A DNA stretch of 64,000 nt from Typhlomys cinereus. Taxonomy: Eukaryota; Chordata; Mammalia; Rodentia; Platacanthomyidae. The stretch lies in assembly GCA_023101885.1 (NCBI GenBank), contig JALPQD010000214.1, positions 3,286,001 through 3,350,000 on the forward strand, read 5' to 3'. The position numbers and the translations under genes were made by a program. This document shows, in pieces, positions 23,237 to 33,182 of this stretch. The notes beneath the pieces are model-generated. The model worked only from the letters and a program-made list of their open reading frames with translations, was not told the DNA's origin and did no database searches. Each line of letters begins with the position of its first letter. The stretch's first letter is position 1.

Positions 23237-23754
23237 GCCACTGAGTCCTTACACCTCACTAGAGTAGAGGACTCAGAGGGAAGTTTGGCGTTCACACAAG
23301 AGGATGCTCCAGGGGATGGGAGGGGGGAAGAGGGAGGCACTGGGAGAAGAGGAGGGAGAGGTGTGAAAGGAAGGGGGAGAGGTGTGAAAGGAAGGGGAAA
23401 AGGTGCAGGGGGAACTAGGGAGGAGTGGAGAGAGGGAGAGCACTGGGTTACCTGTTGAGCTTGTATGATTGGGGAAAATAAATAAATAAATAAAAAGAAA
23501 GTGTCTATCTTTCATGGTGAGGTGTGTTTTATGGAGGCAGAAAATTGATGGATCATGAAGTTTGATCTAAACTAAAGATAAGCTAAAGGTGTTTCTTGAT
23601 TGGGGAACTGAATCCCTTGACATTTAAAGTTATTATCAAAAGGTGACGTTCCGTTGATCTTGTGCTGTTAAACTAGAGTCCTTCAATACACTCTTGCTTG
23701 CTCTGGTATTACTTATTTCCTTTAGTGTCTTTGATATATTTATCCTTATCTTCT

Positions 23755-23783
23755 TTTTTAAATTTTTTTATTATTTATTCAGT

Positions 23784-23814
<31 letters not shown>

Positions 23815-24034
23815 GTATGTGTAGAACCACAGGCGAATTCGGGAACCACCATGGACGCCTCCACCTCCTCCTTGTTTACTCTGCCCCGGGATTCACAGGC
23901 TCCGCCCTACCAGGACCAGAAGCGCAGGCCGCCTCCGCTTCCTCCCGGCGTCTATACGTGGAATCTGGGATCCGAACTCAGGACCTTCCTACCTGCAAGG
24001 CAGAGGCTTAACCCCTGAGCCACCTTTCCAGATC
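23755..24034 (-). mobile_element. tRNA-headed SINE, copy 3
   Basis: Flanked by the perfect 18-bp duplication TATTTATCCTTATCTTCT (23737-23754 and 24035-24052). The tail and GT stretch are on the left and the tRNA-like head ends at 24034, so it is minus strand. It inserted into the old L1 ORF1/ORF2 junction region. Several CpGs remain (GGCGTCTATACG), pointing to a recent insertion. Confidence 0.93.
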
Positions 24035-24332
24035 TATTTATCCTTATCTTCTATCTTGGGAATTCTTTCCAGTATTTTCTATAGTCTTAGCTTAGTGGCC
24101 ATACAATCTTTAGTCTGCTTCTGTCATGGAATATTTTTCTTTCACCTTTTATTATGATTGGCAGCTTTACTGGATATAATAAGCTGGTTTAACATTTGTG
24201 TTCATTCATTGCGTTTCTTGAACCCCTTCTGGCTTTTACCATTTGTATCAAAAAGTCAGTTGTTATTTTGACAGGTTTGCCTCTGTATGTACCTTGTTCC
24301 TTCTATCTTGCAGCTCTTAAGATCTTGTGTTT

Positions 24333-25270
24333 CATACCCCCTCAGTTGTAAATGATCAGGAACAAAAGTCTGTGAACTTAACCAGATGTCTCATTACTTA
24401 CTTGCAGTCCTTGATGGAGGCCTATTTTCTCTGCTGTAACATGGTCCCCTCTCTCCTTGTTTCTGGTGTGGCCTCACCAGAAGGGGAGGGCATATAGTCT
24501 GGCAGATAAAAAGTAACCATTTTGCAAATGGGTGATTAACCCCTCCCTCACTGTGGTTTCCTAATTTTATTCCATCTACCTTTGAATATACTCTTATAAC
24601 AAGACTCTAGTTTAACAGCTTTTTATCTCTGGCCAGGGGGTGACATCCAATACCCATCAGGATGGAGTGAAGGGCATTGTAGGAGCAACAAAACTGAAAA
24701 AGAAAATCAACGAACCATAATCCAGAACTTCAGAGACTCTATATCAACCACCTAGAACTAGGCCAGCCTAATCTCTCCCCATCCTGAAGCTCAGGGACAT
24801 TTGCGGAAGAGGGGGCAGTAAGATTGTAAGAGCACAAGGATGGGAGGAGCAATGATATGCAAGATACTCCACACAAGTTAGGGCTGAAGCAATCATAATA
24901 GGACTTTGCATGCCCTGCGCATTGTCCAACACACTATTGACCCCACAAAGTCTACCATTTGCTAAAGGCACCAAGATCCTTGGAGGCAAGGGATTGAGAG
25001 CCACACTAATGTTCCTAAGCTTAAGGGGAACACAGGGAAAGGGTTCAGGGAAATGCCACTGGGTCCTTGTACCTCATCGGAGAGGAAGGCCCAGAGGAGA
25101 GTCTGGCATGCACATTAAAGGATTCTCCGGGGATTGGGGAGGAGACACTGGGGGATGGGGAGAGAGGGATGAGGGGAGGGGGAGCAGGGGGTCGGGGGGA
25201 GAAGGAGGGAGGGAGGGAACCGGTGTAACTATTAAGTTTGTATGAGCGGAAATAATAATAATAAAAAAAA
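24333..25270 (+). mobile_element. 5'-inverted (twin-primed) LINE-1 3' UTR, type A
   Basis: Flanked by GATCTTGTGTTT (24321-24332 and 25271-25282). 24473-25270 is plus-strand 3' UTR starting CACCAGAAGGGGAGGGC. 24333-24472 is the immediately upstream L1 sequence in reverse complement, starting CATACCCCCTCAGTTG. The two abut with essentially no loss, as judged from the uninterrupted version at about 51640-51800. A G-rich tract lies at 25125-25222. Confidence 0.92.
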
Positions 25271-25805
25271 GATCTTGTGTTTAATATGTACATTTGGTGT
25301 GTGGCCTATTATAGGCTATGGGGTATTTTACTTTTGTTGTTCTGGGCATTTTGTGTTCTGTATATCTCTTGAATCAAGATGGGTATCTCTTTTTAGGTCA
25401 GGAAAAGTTTCCTCTATTTTCTCATTAAGTATTCACAGTAGATCTTCCTCTTGTGTGTCTGTTTCTGGGTCACCCGTGACCTGTGTGTTCGGCCTTTTGA
25501 TGGTTTGCCAGAGTTTTTGTATGCTTCATTCAAATGTATTTTCAACTTATCAGTTTCTATTATTGATTTGTCAGTCTCTCCCCCTTATTTTCCAGTTTTG
25601 AGACTCTGTCTTTTACATGATCAATTATCTTTAAGACCGTTTACTGAGTTTCTTACTGCACTGCTTAAATTTTTTAATTCCAGTATAATTTCAATATGGG
25701 CTTTTTTTTTTTTTTTTTTTTTTTTAGTGTTTCCATGCTTGCTTCCAGGTCACTTTGAGATTTCTTCATTGTTCTTAGATCTATTTTCAGGTTCTCTACT
25801 TTCAT

Positions 25806-26036
25806 TCAAAGTGTGTCTTGTTTGTTGGTGTTTTCTTGGTTTTCTTTCCTGAGCTTATTGAGTTCTTCCTCAAATTTGCTTATGCATTTATCTATGTTCT
25901 CTTGAAGTTCTTTGAACATATTTGTAATTGATCTTTTAAATTCATTGTTCTTGTTATTGCTTTCTTGGATACCACCCAAAGGGCTATCCTCTGTGGGAGT
26001 TGAGGCTTTGGGATTAGTGATCTTCAGAGGAAACAT
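25806..26036 (-). pseudogene. L1 ORF1 fragment, N-terminal coiled-coil part
   Basis: A 76-codon open stretch contains PTEDSPLGG, then the heptad-like region FKELQENIDKCISKFEEEL and NKLRKENQENTN. This is the charged, leucine/isoleucine-spaced composition of L1 ORF1p coiled coils, which trimerise the RNA-binding protein. It is bounded by stops and has a poly-T run in the adjacent segment (25700-25726), so it is a decayed fragment of the old host L1. Confidence 0.65.
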
Positions 26037-26500
26037 GTTTTCCTTGCTTCTTTTTTTTCCTGTTCTTCCTGTGTGATGTTGTCATCTGGGGTTAGGCTAT
26101 TGGTTATTTTCTTTGGGTTATGTTGTTATTTTACTTATGTCTACTGCCAGAGTTAGGATTTCTACTTGTATATACTGTTTTTAGGATGGATAAATGTTGA
26201 TTGCAGTTCTATTTGAGGTCACTGGGTACTGATTCTTTTGTGGAATGGTTGTCTTCTATCTGGGATGCTATTTTTCAGTTTGTAGTGTCTGTGTTTTGTT
26301 TTGTGTTATGCATCAAATATTTGTGCCTTCACTTGAGACAAAAAGTAGCAATTCCAGTGTTGAGAAGCATGTTGATGCTTCTCAGATGAGTTTTCTGACA
26401 TGACTGTTATGCTGTCTTTCAGAGGCCTTTTCTTTCTTTATTATCGAAGTTTGGTATTGGATGTAATCTTTTACCTGAGCTTATTTCCTGTGTGTGTGTG

Positions 26501-27920
26501 TGATTAGCAGAGGTAGGGGTGGAGGTGGGTAGATTGCACTGCTAGGACCAGACAACCAAGGGAATCAAAGTCGGATTTCTCCTCATCTCTTATTTCACTA
26601 CCTAGAAAGAAAAGCATCTTCAACCTGCCCAAATGATCCAGATAAATGATTTTTTCCAACTGCATCTTATTGTTTAATGAACTGTCATACTTCCCAAATT
26701 TTGTTGTAAGCATCCACAGGCACAAATTGTAGGAAATTTCTTTTAGCTATGTGAGTCTTTCAACAAGGTACTTAAAACCCATTTTTGTCAAACCCTATCA
26801 TAAAATATTTACACCAATTTTATTCAACTGTCTTTTATCACTTTATGTAATATCTGATATTTTCTATTTCCTCTTAATACAAGGTAAGGAGACAACTATG
26901 TTGTTTTTAGTACTGTGTACCTTCCGTTTTCATTGACTGCATAGATAAGATTTTTCTCATTCAGCTGAAAACAAAATGGAGTGATTTCTGAATTTTTTTC
27001 CAGCATTCTTTACAATTTATGATTTTGCTTTCCCAGTATTAGCATTATAATGAATGAAATGAAAAGTATAAGTTTGGGTGACTTTTTTGATTCTCACCCA
27101 ATATCTAAGGAACTTAGAACTTCTCATAAGAAAGCACTGGAACAACATAAAGGCAAGTACATTCCTCAGATTCATCACAGAACTGAAGTTCTGGTGCAAC
27201 CACTGAACACAAACTGAATGGCTAAATGGCTTCAGAAATTCACAGGTACAGATATCCTTAACTGAAGCCAGTATCAGCAGGAACCTATTAAATTCTGCAT
27301 GATGAATTGTTAGAGACTTTCTACCATATTTTCTCAAGAATTAAAACATCCAAAGGGTCCACTATCAGCAGGGTACCTAAGTTTGGGGCCTTAACCTTCA
27401 GAGCTCTATCAGAATCTGACAGTTCTCACTAGCTCTATTAAACTATACCCAGAACTCTGTTTTCCTTAACAAGACCTGCTACTAAGGGACAGTATTTCAT
27501 AGAACATAACTGACTGGGTTTTTCCAGTTTTGCATTCGCTATTTTCATTGATCCAGGAAGAGAATGAAATGCCTAATTTAGGCTAATTAAGGAGATAATA
27601 TCTAATCATAAGGATGCATGAGGGTTCTCTATCCTCACACTTTACTACACTAACAGAGTTCCCACACAATAATAGAGGATTGCAGCTAAAAGAGCCCCAG
27701 GCTTCAGAGTCTATTTACAGCTCTCTAAAGACATACTAAAAAAAGTGGGGACATAAGCGTACACTAGAGAGAATTTCGTTCTCTGACCCACAGCTCTAAC
27801 AGACAGTAAGCACAGCCTAACTCCTAGTAAGATAAACATAAACCTCATGTTAATGACCTGTCTCTTTTAGCTCTTGTATATATCATGAAGGTTCTTAACA
27901 ATAATAACTAAAAACAAGCA
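26501..27920. other. Unannotated DNA
   Basis: 26501-26760 may still be 5' flank or 5' UTR of the old L1. The rest shows no gene or repeat I recognise. The 106-codon minus-strand open frame at 27017-27337 has no recognisable domain. Confidence 0.45.
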
Positions 27921-28300
27921 ATGGTTAAAGAGATGGTAATTAAAGCACTTGTTCTTCAAGCATGAGGAGCAGAGTCCAGACTCCAGAGTCCAGAATTTAT
28001 GTAAATGTTGGGTGGGCATGGTAGTTTATGTGTAATTTGAGTCCTGGGAAGGTAGAGATAAGAGATCTTTAGGGAAAATTGGCTAGCCAGACTAGTCCTA
28101 ACAGCAAATTCTGGATTCAACTGAAAGACCCTAACTCAATACACAACATGAAGAGCAATTAGGAAGATTCCTTATATCCACCTTGGGCCACCATGTGTAT
28201 ACACACAAATGTTCCTGCACACCTGCACATGTATGTGCCCACATACATGTGAACATGCACATACATGTATGCACAATACACATTAAAAAATGAAAAAGCA
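27921..28300 (+). mobile_element. B3/B4-type rodent SINE
   Basis: Order of phrases: GAGATGGTAATTAAAGCAC, TTCTTCAAGCATGAGGAGC, a GGTGGGCATGGTAGTTTATG segment, a GGGAAGGTAGAGATAAGAG segment, TTGGCTAGCCAGACTAGTCC, and finally an (AC/CATG)-rich tail. This matches the tRNA-headed, B1-containing composite SINEs of mouse-related rodents, strongly diverged. Confidence 0.7.
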
Positions 28301-28349
28301 TACATAATGAGAACAGGAACAAACAGTTTGAAAAGAAAAAAAAATTAAG

Positions 28350-28422
28350 GGAGGGAGGGGACCGGTGTACCTGTTAAGTTTGTATGAGCGGAAACAATAA
28401 TAACAAAAAAAGAAAAAAAATT
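28350..28422 (+). mobile_element. Last ~55 bp of a LINE-1 (type A) plus A-rich tail
   Basis: GGAGGGAGGGGACCGGTGTA and TTAAGTTTGTATGAGCGG are the very end of the type A 3' UTR. An A-rich tail leads directly into the SINE at 28423. On the left it abuts AAAAGAAAAAAAAATTAAG (28331-28349), of which a near copy lies at 28722-28737 after the SINE. Confidence 0.88.
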
Positions 28423-28721
28423 GGGCTGGGGAGGTGGCTCAGGGGTTAAGCCTCCGCCTTGCAGGCGGAGGGTCCTGAGTTCGGATCCCAGATCCCACGT
28501 ATAGACGCCAGGCAGAAGCGGGGGCGGCCTGCGCTTCTGGTCCTGGTAGGGCGGAGCCTGTGAATCCCGGGGCAGAAAGAGGTGGAGGCGTCCATGGTGG
28601 TTCGCGAATTCGTCCATGGTTCTACACATACACAGACACACACACACACGCGTGCACGCACATACACACACATATGCACACAGTTGAATAAACAATAATA
28701 ATAATAATAATAATTTAAAAG
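28423..28721 (+). mobile_element. tRNA-headed SINE, copy 4 (CpG-rich)
   Basis: Head GGGCTGGGGAGGTGGCTCAG, intact A and B boxes, body with retained CpGs (ACGTATAGACGCC), an AC/CG-rich stretch and TTGAATAAACAATAATAAT tail. About 13 bp of the body (TAAACAAGGAGG segment) are missing near 28577. It is one of the least decayed copies. Confidence 0.92.
28435..28488 (+). promoter_or_regulatory. Internal pol III promoter of the SINE (A and B boxes)
   Basis: A box TGGCTCAGGGG at 28435-28445 and B box AGTTCGGATCC at 28478-28488, spaced as in tRNA genes. Both match the pol III consensus, and the other six copies have the same layout. Confidence 0.7.
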
Positions 28722-28744
28722 AAAGAAAAAAATTAAGAATCAGA

Positions 28745-29795
28745 GCTCATATGTTACAAAGATAATGAAATTATCAAACTAAGAATTCATATAACTATTA
28801 TTAAGATATAAACAATTAGAATAGAAAAAGTGGACAATGTGCAAGATCAGGTAAACAAATTAAGCAATGAACCAAAATGTAATAACTAAAGGAGATTCTA
28901 GAAATGAAAAACAATCTAATAGCAATGAAACTTGACTTTAGTGGGCATATCAATAGACTGGGTAATAACCAAGATAAGAATTTGTACGTTTGCAGAAGCA
29001 GAGAAAAGAATCCAACAATAAGTGATTGGAAAAAATCAAGGATATGCTAGTCAAAGGACATCATCGTTAATTTATAAGAACTCCCGAACAAGATCTAAGG
29101 TATATTTATGTAACTAGAGCTAATAATGCTGCATTATATACTTAAGATTAGTAATAGCATGAATCTCAAATATTCTTGTCATTCAAATAAAAAGTATATC
29201 CATAAGATAATGAAGTCACAGTCACGTAGATTGTAGGAACTATTTTACAGAATCTCTGCATAATCAGTCATCATGATGTGTACCTTAAATGAAGATAATA
29301 TTTTGTAAATTATACTGTCATAAAGCTGGGAGGGATAAATTTAAGGAAATGAAAATAGAAATGTCAAAACTGAAATTAAAAGGAAAAAAGAAGTAAAATG
29401 CAATGGTATATCCAAGAATAATGAAACAATTATAAAAGGTTTAATAACATAGGGGATGACAGAAGGAAAATAAATAAGTTATCTATAAGGATAATGGCTG
29501 CAAATTTCCCTAAACTGATGTTAGACATCAGTTCATGGATCCAAGAAGCTCAGAACACTAAACAGAGTAATTAATACAAATGAAGGTATGCCTCTCACAT
29601 TTAAATGGCAGAAAATCAAAGTCAATGAGGAAATCTTGACAAAACCTGGGGTATTTATGGGAGCAGAAGCAATGTCTTACATGTAAAGGACTGCATAAGG
29701 ATTATATTAGACTCATGTTCAGAAGCCATGCAAGCAAGAGAAAAGTGTCATGCAATTTTAATGTTGAGGATGCATTATTTCTACAGCATTTGGGA
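28745..29795 (+). pseudogene. Ancient L1M/HAL1-like ORF1 remnant
   Basis: The last half follows the old mammalian L1 ORF1 closely: ATAATGGCTGCAAATTTCCC, then a CATCAGTTCATGGATCC segment with AAGAAGCTCAGAACAC. Next come TGGCAGAAAATCAAAGTCAA, GAGGAAATCTTGACAAAACC, a segment like TTATATTAGACTCATG and GAAGCCATGCAAGCAAGAGA. There are many stops and no long frame. L1M and HAL1 cannot be told apart here. Confidence 0.7.
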
Positions 29796-30714
29796 TATTT
29801 TGTGCTTTTCTGTCTTGTAAGATGCTATAGTAAACTTTTTCTTTAGTTTTTTCAATAACATGCTTCTAAGTACTCTCACATTTTATAAACCTCTTCCATA
29901 CTAACTTTTGGGCACTACTTTTAGTTGTTTGTGTTTAGTGGTATTTAGTCTTTGGTGGATACCTTTGGCCAATGTAACATTAGAAGTTTGGGACAAAAAG
30001 GGTGGGGGGCTTCATAAGTGCTTATACAGTTGACTGTCATGAATATTCCTTGTGGGGAGAGCTTTGCTCTGAGAAAGTCAGGTGGACACGTGGAGAGGCC
30101 CTCATGAAGGACAAATGCCCGGCAGCAGCTACAACATGATCTCCAAGAGTGTGAATGCACCAACTGCCAATGAGGGTGAGGCCTCTTGACATACTTACGT
30201 GTATTTAAAAATCAATAGAGATAAAATCCCTGTGCTCCCAAAATAAAAGAACTTTTTGATAAATTTACCAATCATGGGAAACAACAAGTTACTGCTTCAT
30301 CGACTTTGTTTCAAGATGGCTTGATATGCAGCAAAAATAATCAAGACACATGCTTCCTACAATTTATTTCTTTGTAACTCTTACTAATGTTCCTTTGGAT
30401 ATGTACTGAAATCAGGCTTTTCCTCAAATCCTGATTTAGCTAACTGGCTAGTGAAGACTGATTGGCCTCCAAATTTAGAAAAGTATAATTAATGATCATC
30501 TCATAAATCTGATCAAAGGCTTTGTAGTGATCTCAGAATCGAGAAAATAACCCAAATGACTAACAAGCTCCTTTAGAATTCCAGGTGGCTTTAGTTCTTT
30601 GCTTTCAATAAAACTAATGAAATTATTTCTAGAGGACATATAACTTGATGATTTTTTAGCAGTGAGCTCAGAAGGAATTTGCTGAATTGGATAAAATTGC
30701 TGTAGCAAGATTTC
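29796..30714. other. Unannotated DNA
   Basis: No gene or repeat I can support. Confidence 0.45.
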
Positions 30715-31130
30715 TTTCTCTGCTTTTTACATATTAGTTGGCTTGGTAGTTTCCCTTAAGTCCTTTAGTATTTCTACGATGAAATCCTTTTGCTCTTCTT
30801 TCTTTTTGTTCCTCTGATTTCAAATGATCTCTCTTCAAGTATCATTGATCTTTCTTCTACTTCATCAAGGCTGTTGAATATCGCTAGTGAATTTCAAGTA
30901 TGGCTATTGTATTCTTCAGTTCCAATATCCCTTTCAAAAATATTTTCTATCTTTTCACTGAAATTCTAGTTTTTTCATGCATCATATGTTGTCTGAATTC
31001 ATGAGCATCTTTATCATTAGTGTTGAATTATTTGTCATATAATTCATTTACCTCTGTTCCTTGGTGTTGGTTTCTGGATGTTTGTCTTGTTCTAACTTTG
31101 GTTGAGGTGTGTTTGCCAATAGTTTTGCAT
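30715..31130 (-). mobile_element. Ancient L1M-type 5' region remnant
   Basis: The plus strand reads like the complement of old L1 5' sequence: CTTCTACTTCATCAAGGCTG, ATTGTATTCTTCAGTTCCA, TGTTGTCTGAATTCATGAGC and CTTGGTGTTGGTTTCTGGAT. Diverged and non-coding. It faces the L1M/HAL1-like ORF1 at 28.7-29.8 kb, so the two are separate events or a rearranged element. Confidence 0.6.
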
Positions 31131-31507
31131 TTCTATTATTATTATCATCACTATTATTATTAGTAGTAGTAGTTATTTCTATTGATATCTGTGTGGTTAG
31201 AAAGTAGTCTGTTTTTCTATATAACATCTGCTTACCAGGAAAGGATTTCACATTAAAGAGAATAGGGAACTCTCGTGTTTTCTGTGGATGCATTTTCTCT
31301 TGAACTGGGAAGGTAAATTCCAAGTGACAAGACTTTATCTGTGCCCACTCGCCTTGCTTTCTGCTATGTGGGTACTCTGGAATAGCAGACCCATTCCCAA
31401 TTCTTTCATGTTTTCAATAATCCCCGTTCTAGAGTGCTCCAAGACAGATGAGACAAAAACTTGTCCCTCAGGAAGTCCCCTCCCTTCTCCAAAAGTCAAA
31501 ACGCAGA

Positions 31508-31735
31508 GGACTGACATGTAACTCAGTTGGTAGAGTATATGCCTAGTATATACAAAGTTCATTATATGGAGTTTGATTCCCAACTCCATATAATGAAGCC
31601 TGGTGATGCATGCTGGGAATTCCAACATTTAAAAGGGAGGGGCAGGAGGACCAGAAGTTCAAAGTCAGTCTCAACTGTATGGTTAATCTAGGATACATGA
31701 GATTCTGCTACAAAAGAAAGGGAGAGAGGGAGAAA
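31508..31735 (+). mobile_element. B4-type rodent SINE
   Basis: An ID-like head (TAACTCAGTTGGTAGAGTAT, ATGCCTAGTATATACAAAG) is followed by a B1-like body (CCTGGTGATGCATGCTGGGA, GGAGGACCAGAAGTTCAAAG, GGATACATGAGATTCTG). This is the B4 layout. A purine-rich GA/AAG tail runs to about 31800. The near-perfect inverted copy of AACTCCATATAATGAA at 31560-31595 is a local rearrangement. Confidence 0.75.
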
Positions 31736-31800
31736 AAAGGAGGGAAGGAGAGAGGGAAAAAGAGAAAAATAAGAGAAAGTAGAAAGAAAAAGAAAAGAAA

Positions 31801-32649
31801 AATGATTGTATATTGCATATATATCTCATTATTCTGTAGTGCCTGGGGAGAATTTCATCCTGGTTGGCATAGGGTTTTGTTATGTTGGATTTTAATAAGG
31901 TGACACCTTATATTAGCCTGTGAGATACAGTCTGTTTTCCTTATATCTTAAAGTATAAATTATACTTAAGTCACTGTGTCTACCAAAGGAAGGGAACCTG
32001 GAGTTTTCTATTAAGAAACCTGTAAAGTTTTTTCCTAGGCTTATTTCAAGTTAAAATATTTATGTCCTAGCTTATGAGGAGATTTCTTTTAGGGAACAAA
32101 TGACTCCAAGGATGGTTATCTGTATAGGATAGACCTCAAGGTATACTATCCGGGCTGCCTCTTGTGCCAATGGTAGCCTTCAGTTTCTTAGACTGCAGAG
32201 GCATCTTGGTGAACAGCTCATTGTGAAATCCAGGTTTATAATACTTAAAGAAAAATGAGGAATTGCTTTGGGGGAATTGCATCTATGAACCTGAACCTTA
32301 AATTTAGTGTTCTACAGACTAATATATATATTTTTGTTTTACTGTATCATAATTTTGTTGGTTTTATGACTAATAATATTTCATTGTATATAATACTGTA
32401 TTTATTTTAGTTTTAAAAGAAATTAATTGGCACAATATTTGTTCATAAATTGATAGATGTGTGCTATGTACAATGTCCAAATCAAGTCAATTAGCAGTTC
32501 TGTTTTGCCAAGCATTTGTATTTATATCAGTTGAGCAACTTCAAACTATATTATCTAGTTATTTTTTATTATGTAATAAGTTATTGTAGGCTATAGATAG
32601 TCAACTATGATATAAAACAGTAGAATGAATTCTTTCTATTTAACTGTAT
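31801..32649. other. Unannotated AT-rich DNA
   Basis: No supported feature. Confidence 0.45.
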
Positions 32650-32904
32650 TTTGGTACTCATTCAACCTTTCAACTTCTCCATTTTTCATCTTTAATACAT
32701 AACCATTAATCTCCTTTCTTAAAAAATAAGATTAGCTTTTCTTTTACCTTCTACAAATGAGTGATCCCATGTGTTTTTTATCTCTTTGTGCCTGACTTCT
32801 TTCACATAATGTACTATCTCCTGATTTCATTTATGTTTCCATGGAATGATAGAATTCCATTCTCTTTTTTTCAACTTTTTCTGTTGTTTATATTTATCGG
32901 TTTA

Positions 32905-32905
<1 letters not shown>

Positions 32906-32954
<49 letters not shown>

Positions 32955-33095
32955 ATGAGTGGGCACACACAAGTAGAGATAAGAGGAAAACTTGCAAAGT
33001 TGAATCTCTCCATCATATGGTCTTTGGGGATAAAATTAAGGTTTTCTGCTTGATAGAAAGTACCTTTATCCATTGAACCATCTTGTTGACTCTCT
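32906..33095 (-). mobile_element. B3-type SINE with (GT)n
   Basis: A GT run (32907-32951) is followed by GTGGGCACACACAAGTAG, AGAGGAAAACTTGCAAAG, a CATCATATGGTCTTTGGGG segment and TTATCCATTGAACCATCTTG. This is the complement of the B2/B3-class body and head. Diverged. Confidence 0.65.
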
Positions 33096-33119
33096 ATCTT
33101 TTATAGTTAAATAACAAAC

Positions 33120-33175
33120 CATTATATATGTTTATGGTATATATATGTATATATATATATATGTAGACATATATA
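33120..33175. repeat. (TA)n/(TATG)n low-complexity tract
   Basis: TATATATATATATATGTAGACATATATA-type sequence next to the L1 3' end; probably grew from an A/T-rich L1 segment. Confidence 0.75.
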
Positions 33176-33182
33176 CCACATT

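Larger units (their letters stand above)
20530..23496 (+). mobile_element. 5'-inverted (twin-primed) LINE-1, type B
   Basis: Two parts of one L1 lie head to head. 20908-23496 is plus-strand ORF2 (from just after the reverse-transcriptase core) to 3' UTR and tail. 20530-20907 is minus-strand and holds the L1 sequence lying immediately upstream (reverse-transcriptase core to NIIE segment), with only about 20 bp missing at the switch. Flanks are AGAAAGTATCTCTTTC (20514-20529) and AGAAAGTGTCTATCTTTC (about 23496-23513), an imperfect duplication. The whole unit interrupts the endonuclease region of the old minus-strand L1. The 3' UTR contains a 223-bp tandem duplication. Confidence 0.85.
17890..26500 (-). 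mobile_element. Old LINE-1, 5' two-thirds, split by five insertions
   Basis: The minus strand carries in order a 5' region (26500-26040), ORF1 (about 26036 down to 23560) and the endonuclease part of ORF2 (about 23540 down to 17890). Between these pieces lie five younger elements: 17994-19538, 19707-19880, 20530-23496, 23755-24034 and 24333-25270. Host sequence resumes in register after each one. For example, the host phrase ending AAGTCATTTAT at 17993 continues at 19556, and GATCTTGTGTTT continues at 25283. The reverse-transcriptase domain and 3' UTR are absent, which is unusual because L1s normally lose the 5' end. The 5' region matches that of the L1 at 52.7 kb. Confidence 0.8.

Noticed and set aside
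23694..24018. Two overlapping ~105-codon frames and similar ones at 6512, 15272, 28345, 49686 and 55683
   Set aside because: All are readings of the same SINE and its AC/GT stretch; the repeated 'protein' is only repeat identity, not conservation.
28423..28495. tRNA gene
   Set aside because: The A and B boxes belong to the head of a SINE that continues into a ~160-bp body and A-rich tail; no cloverleaf-compatible 3' end follows.
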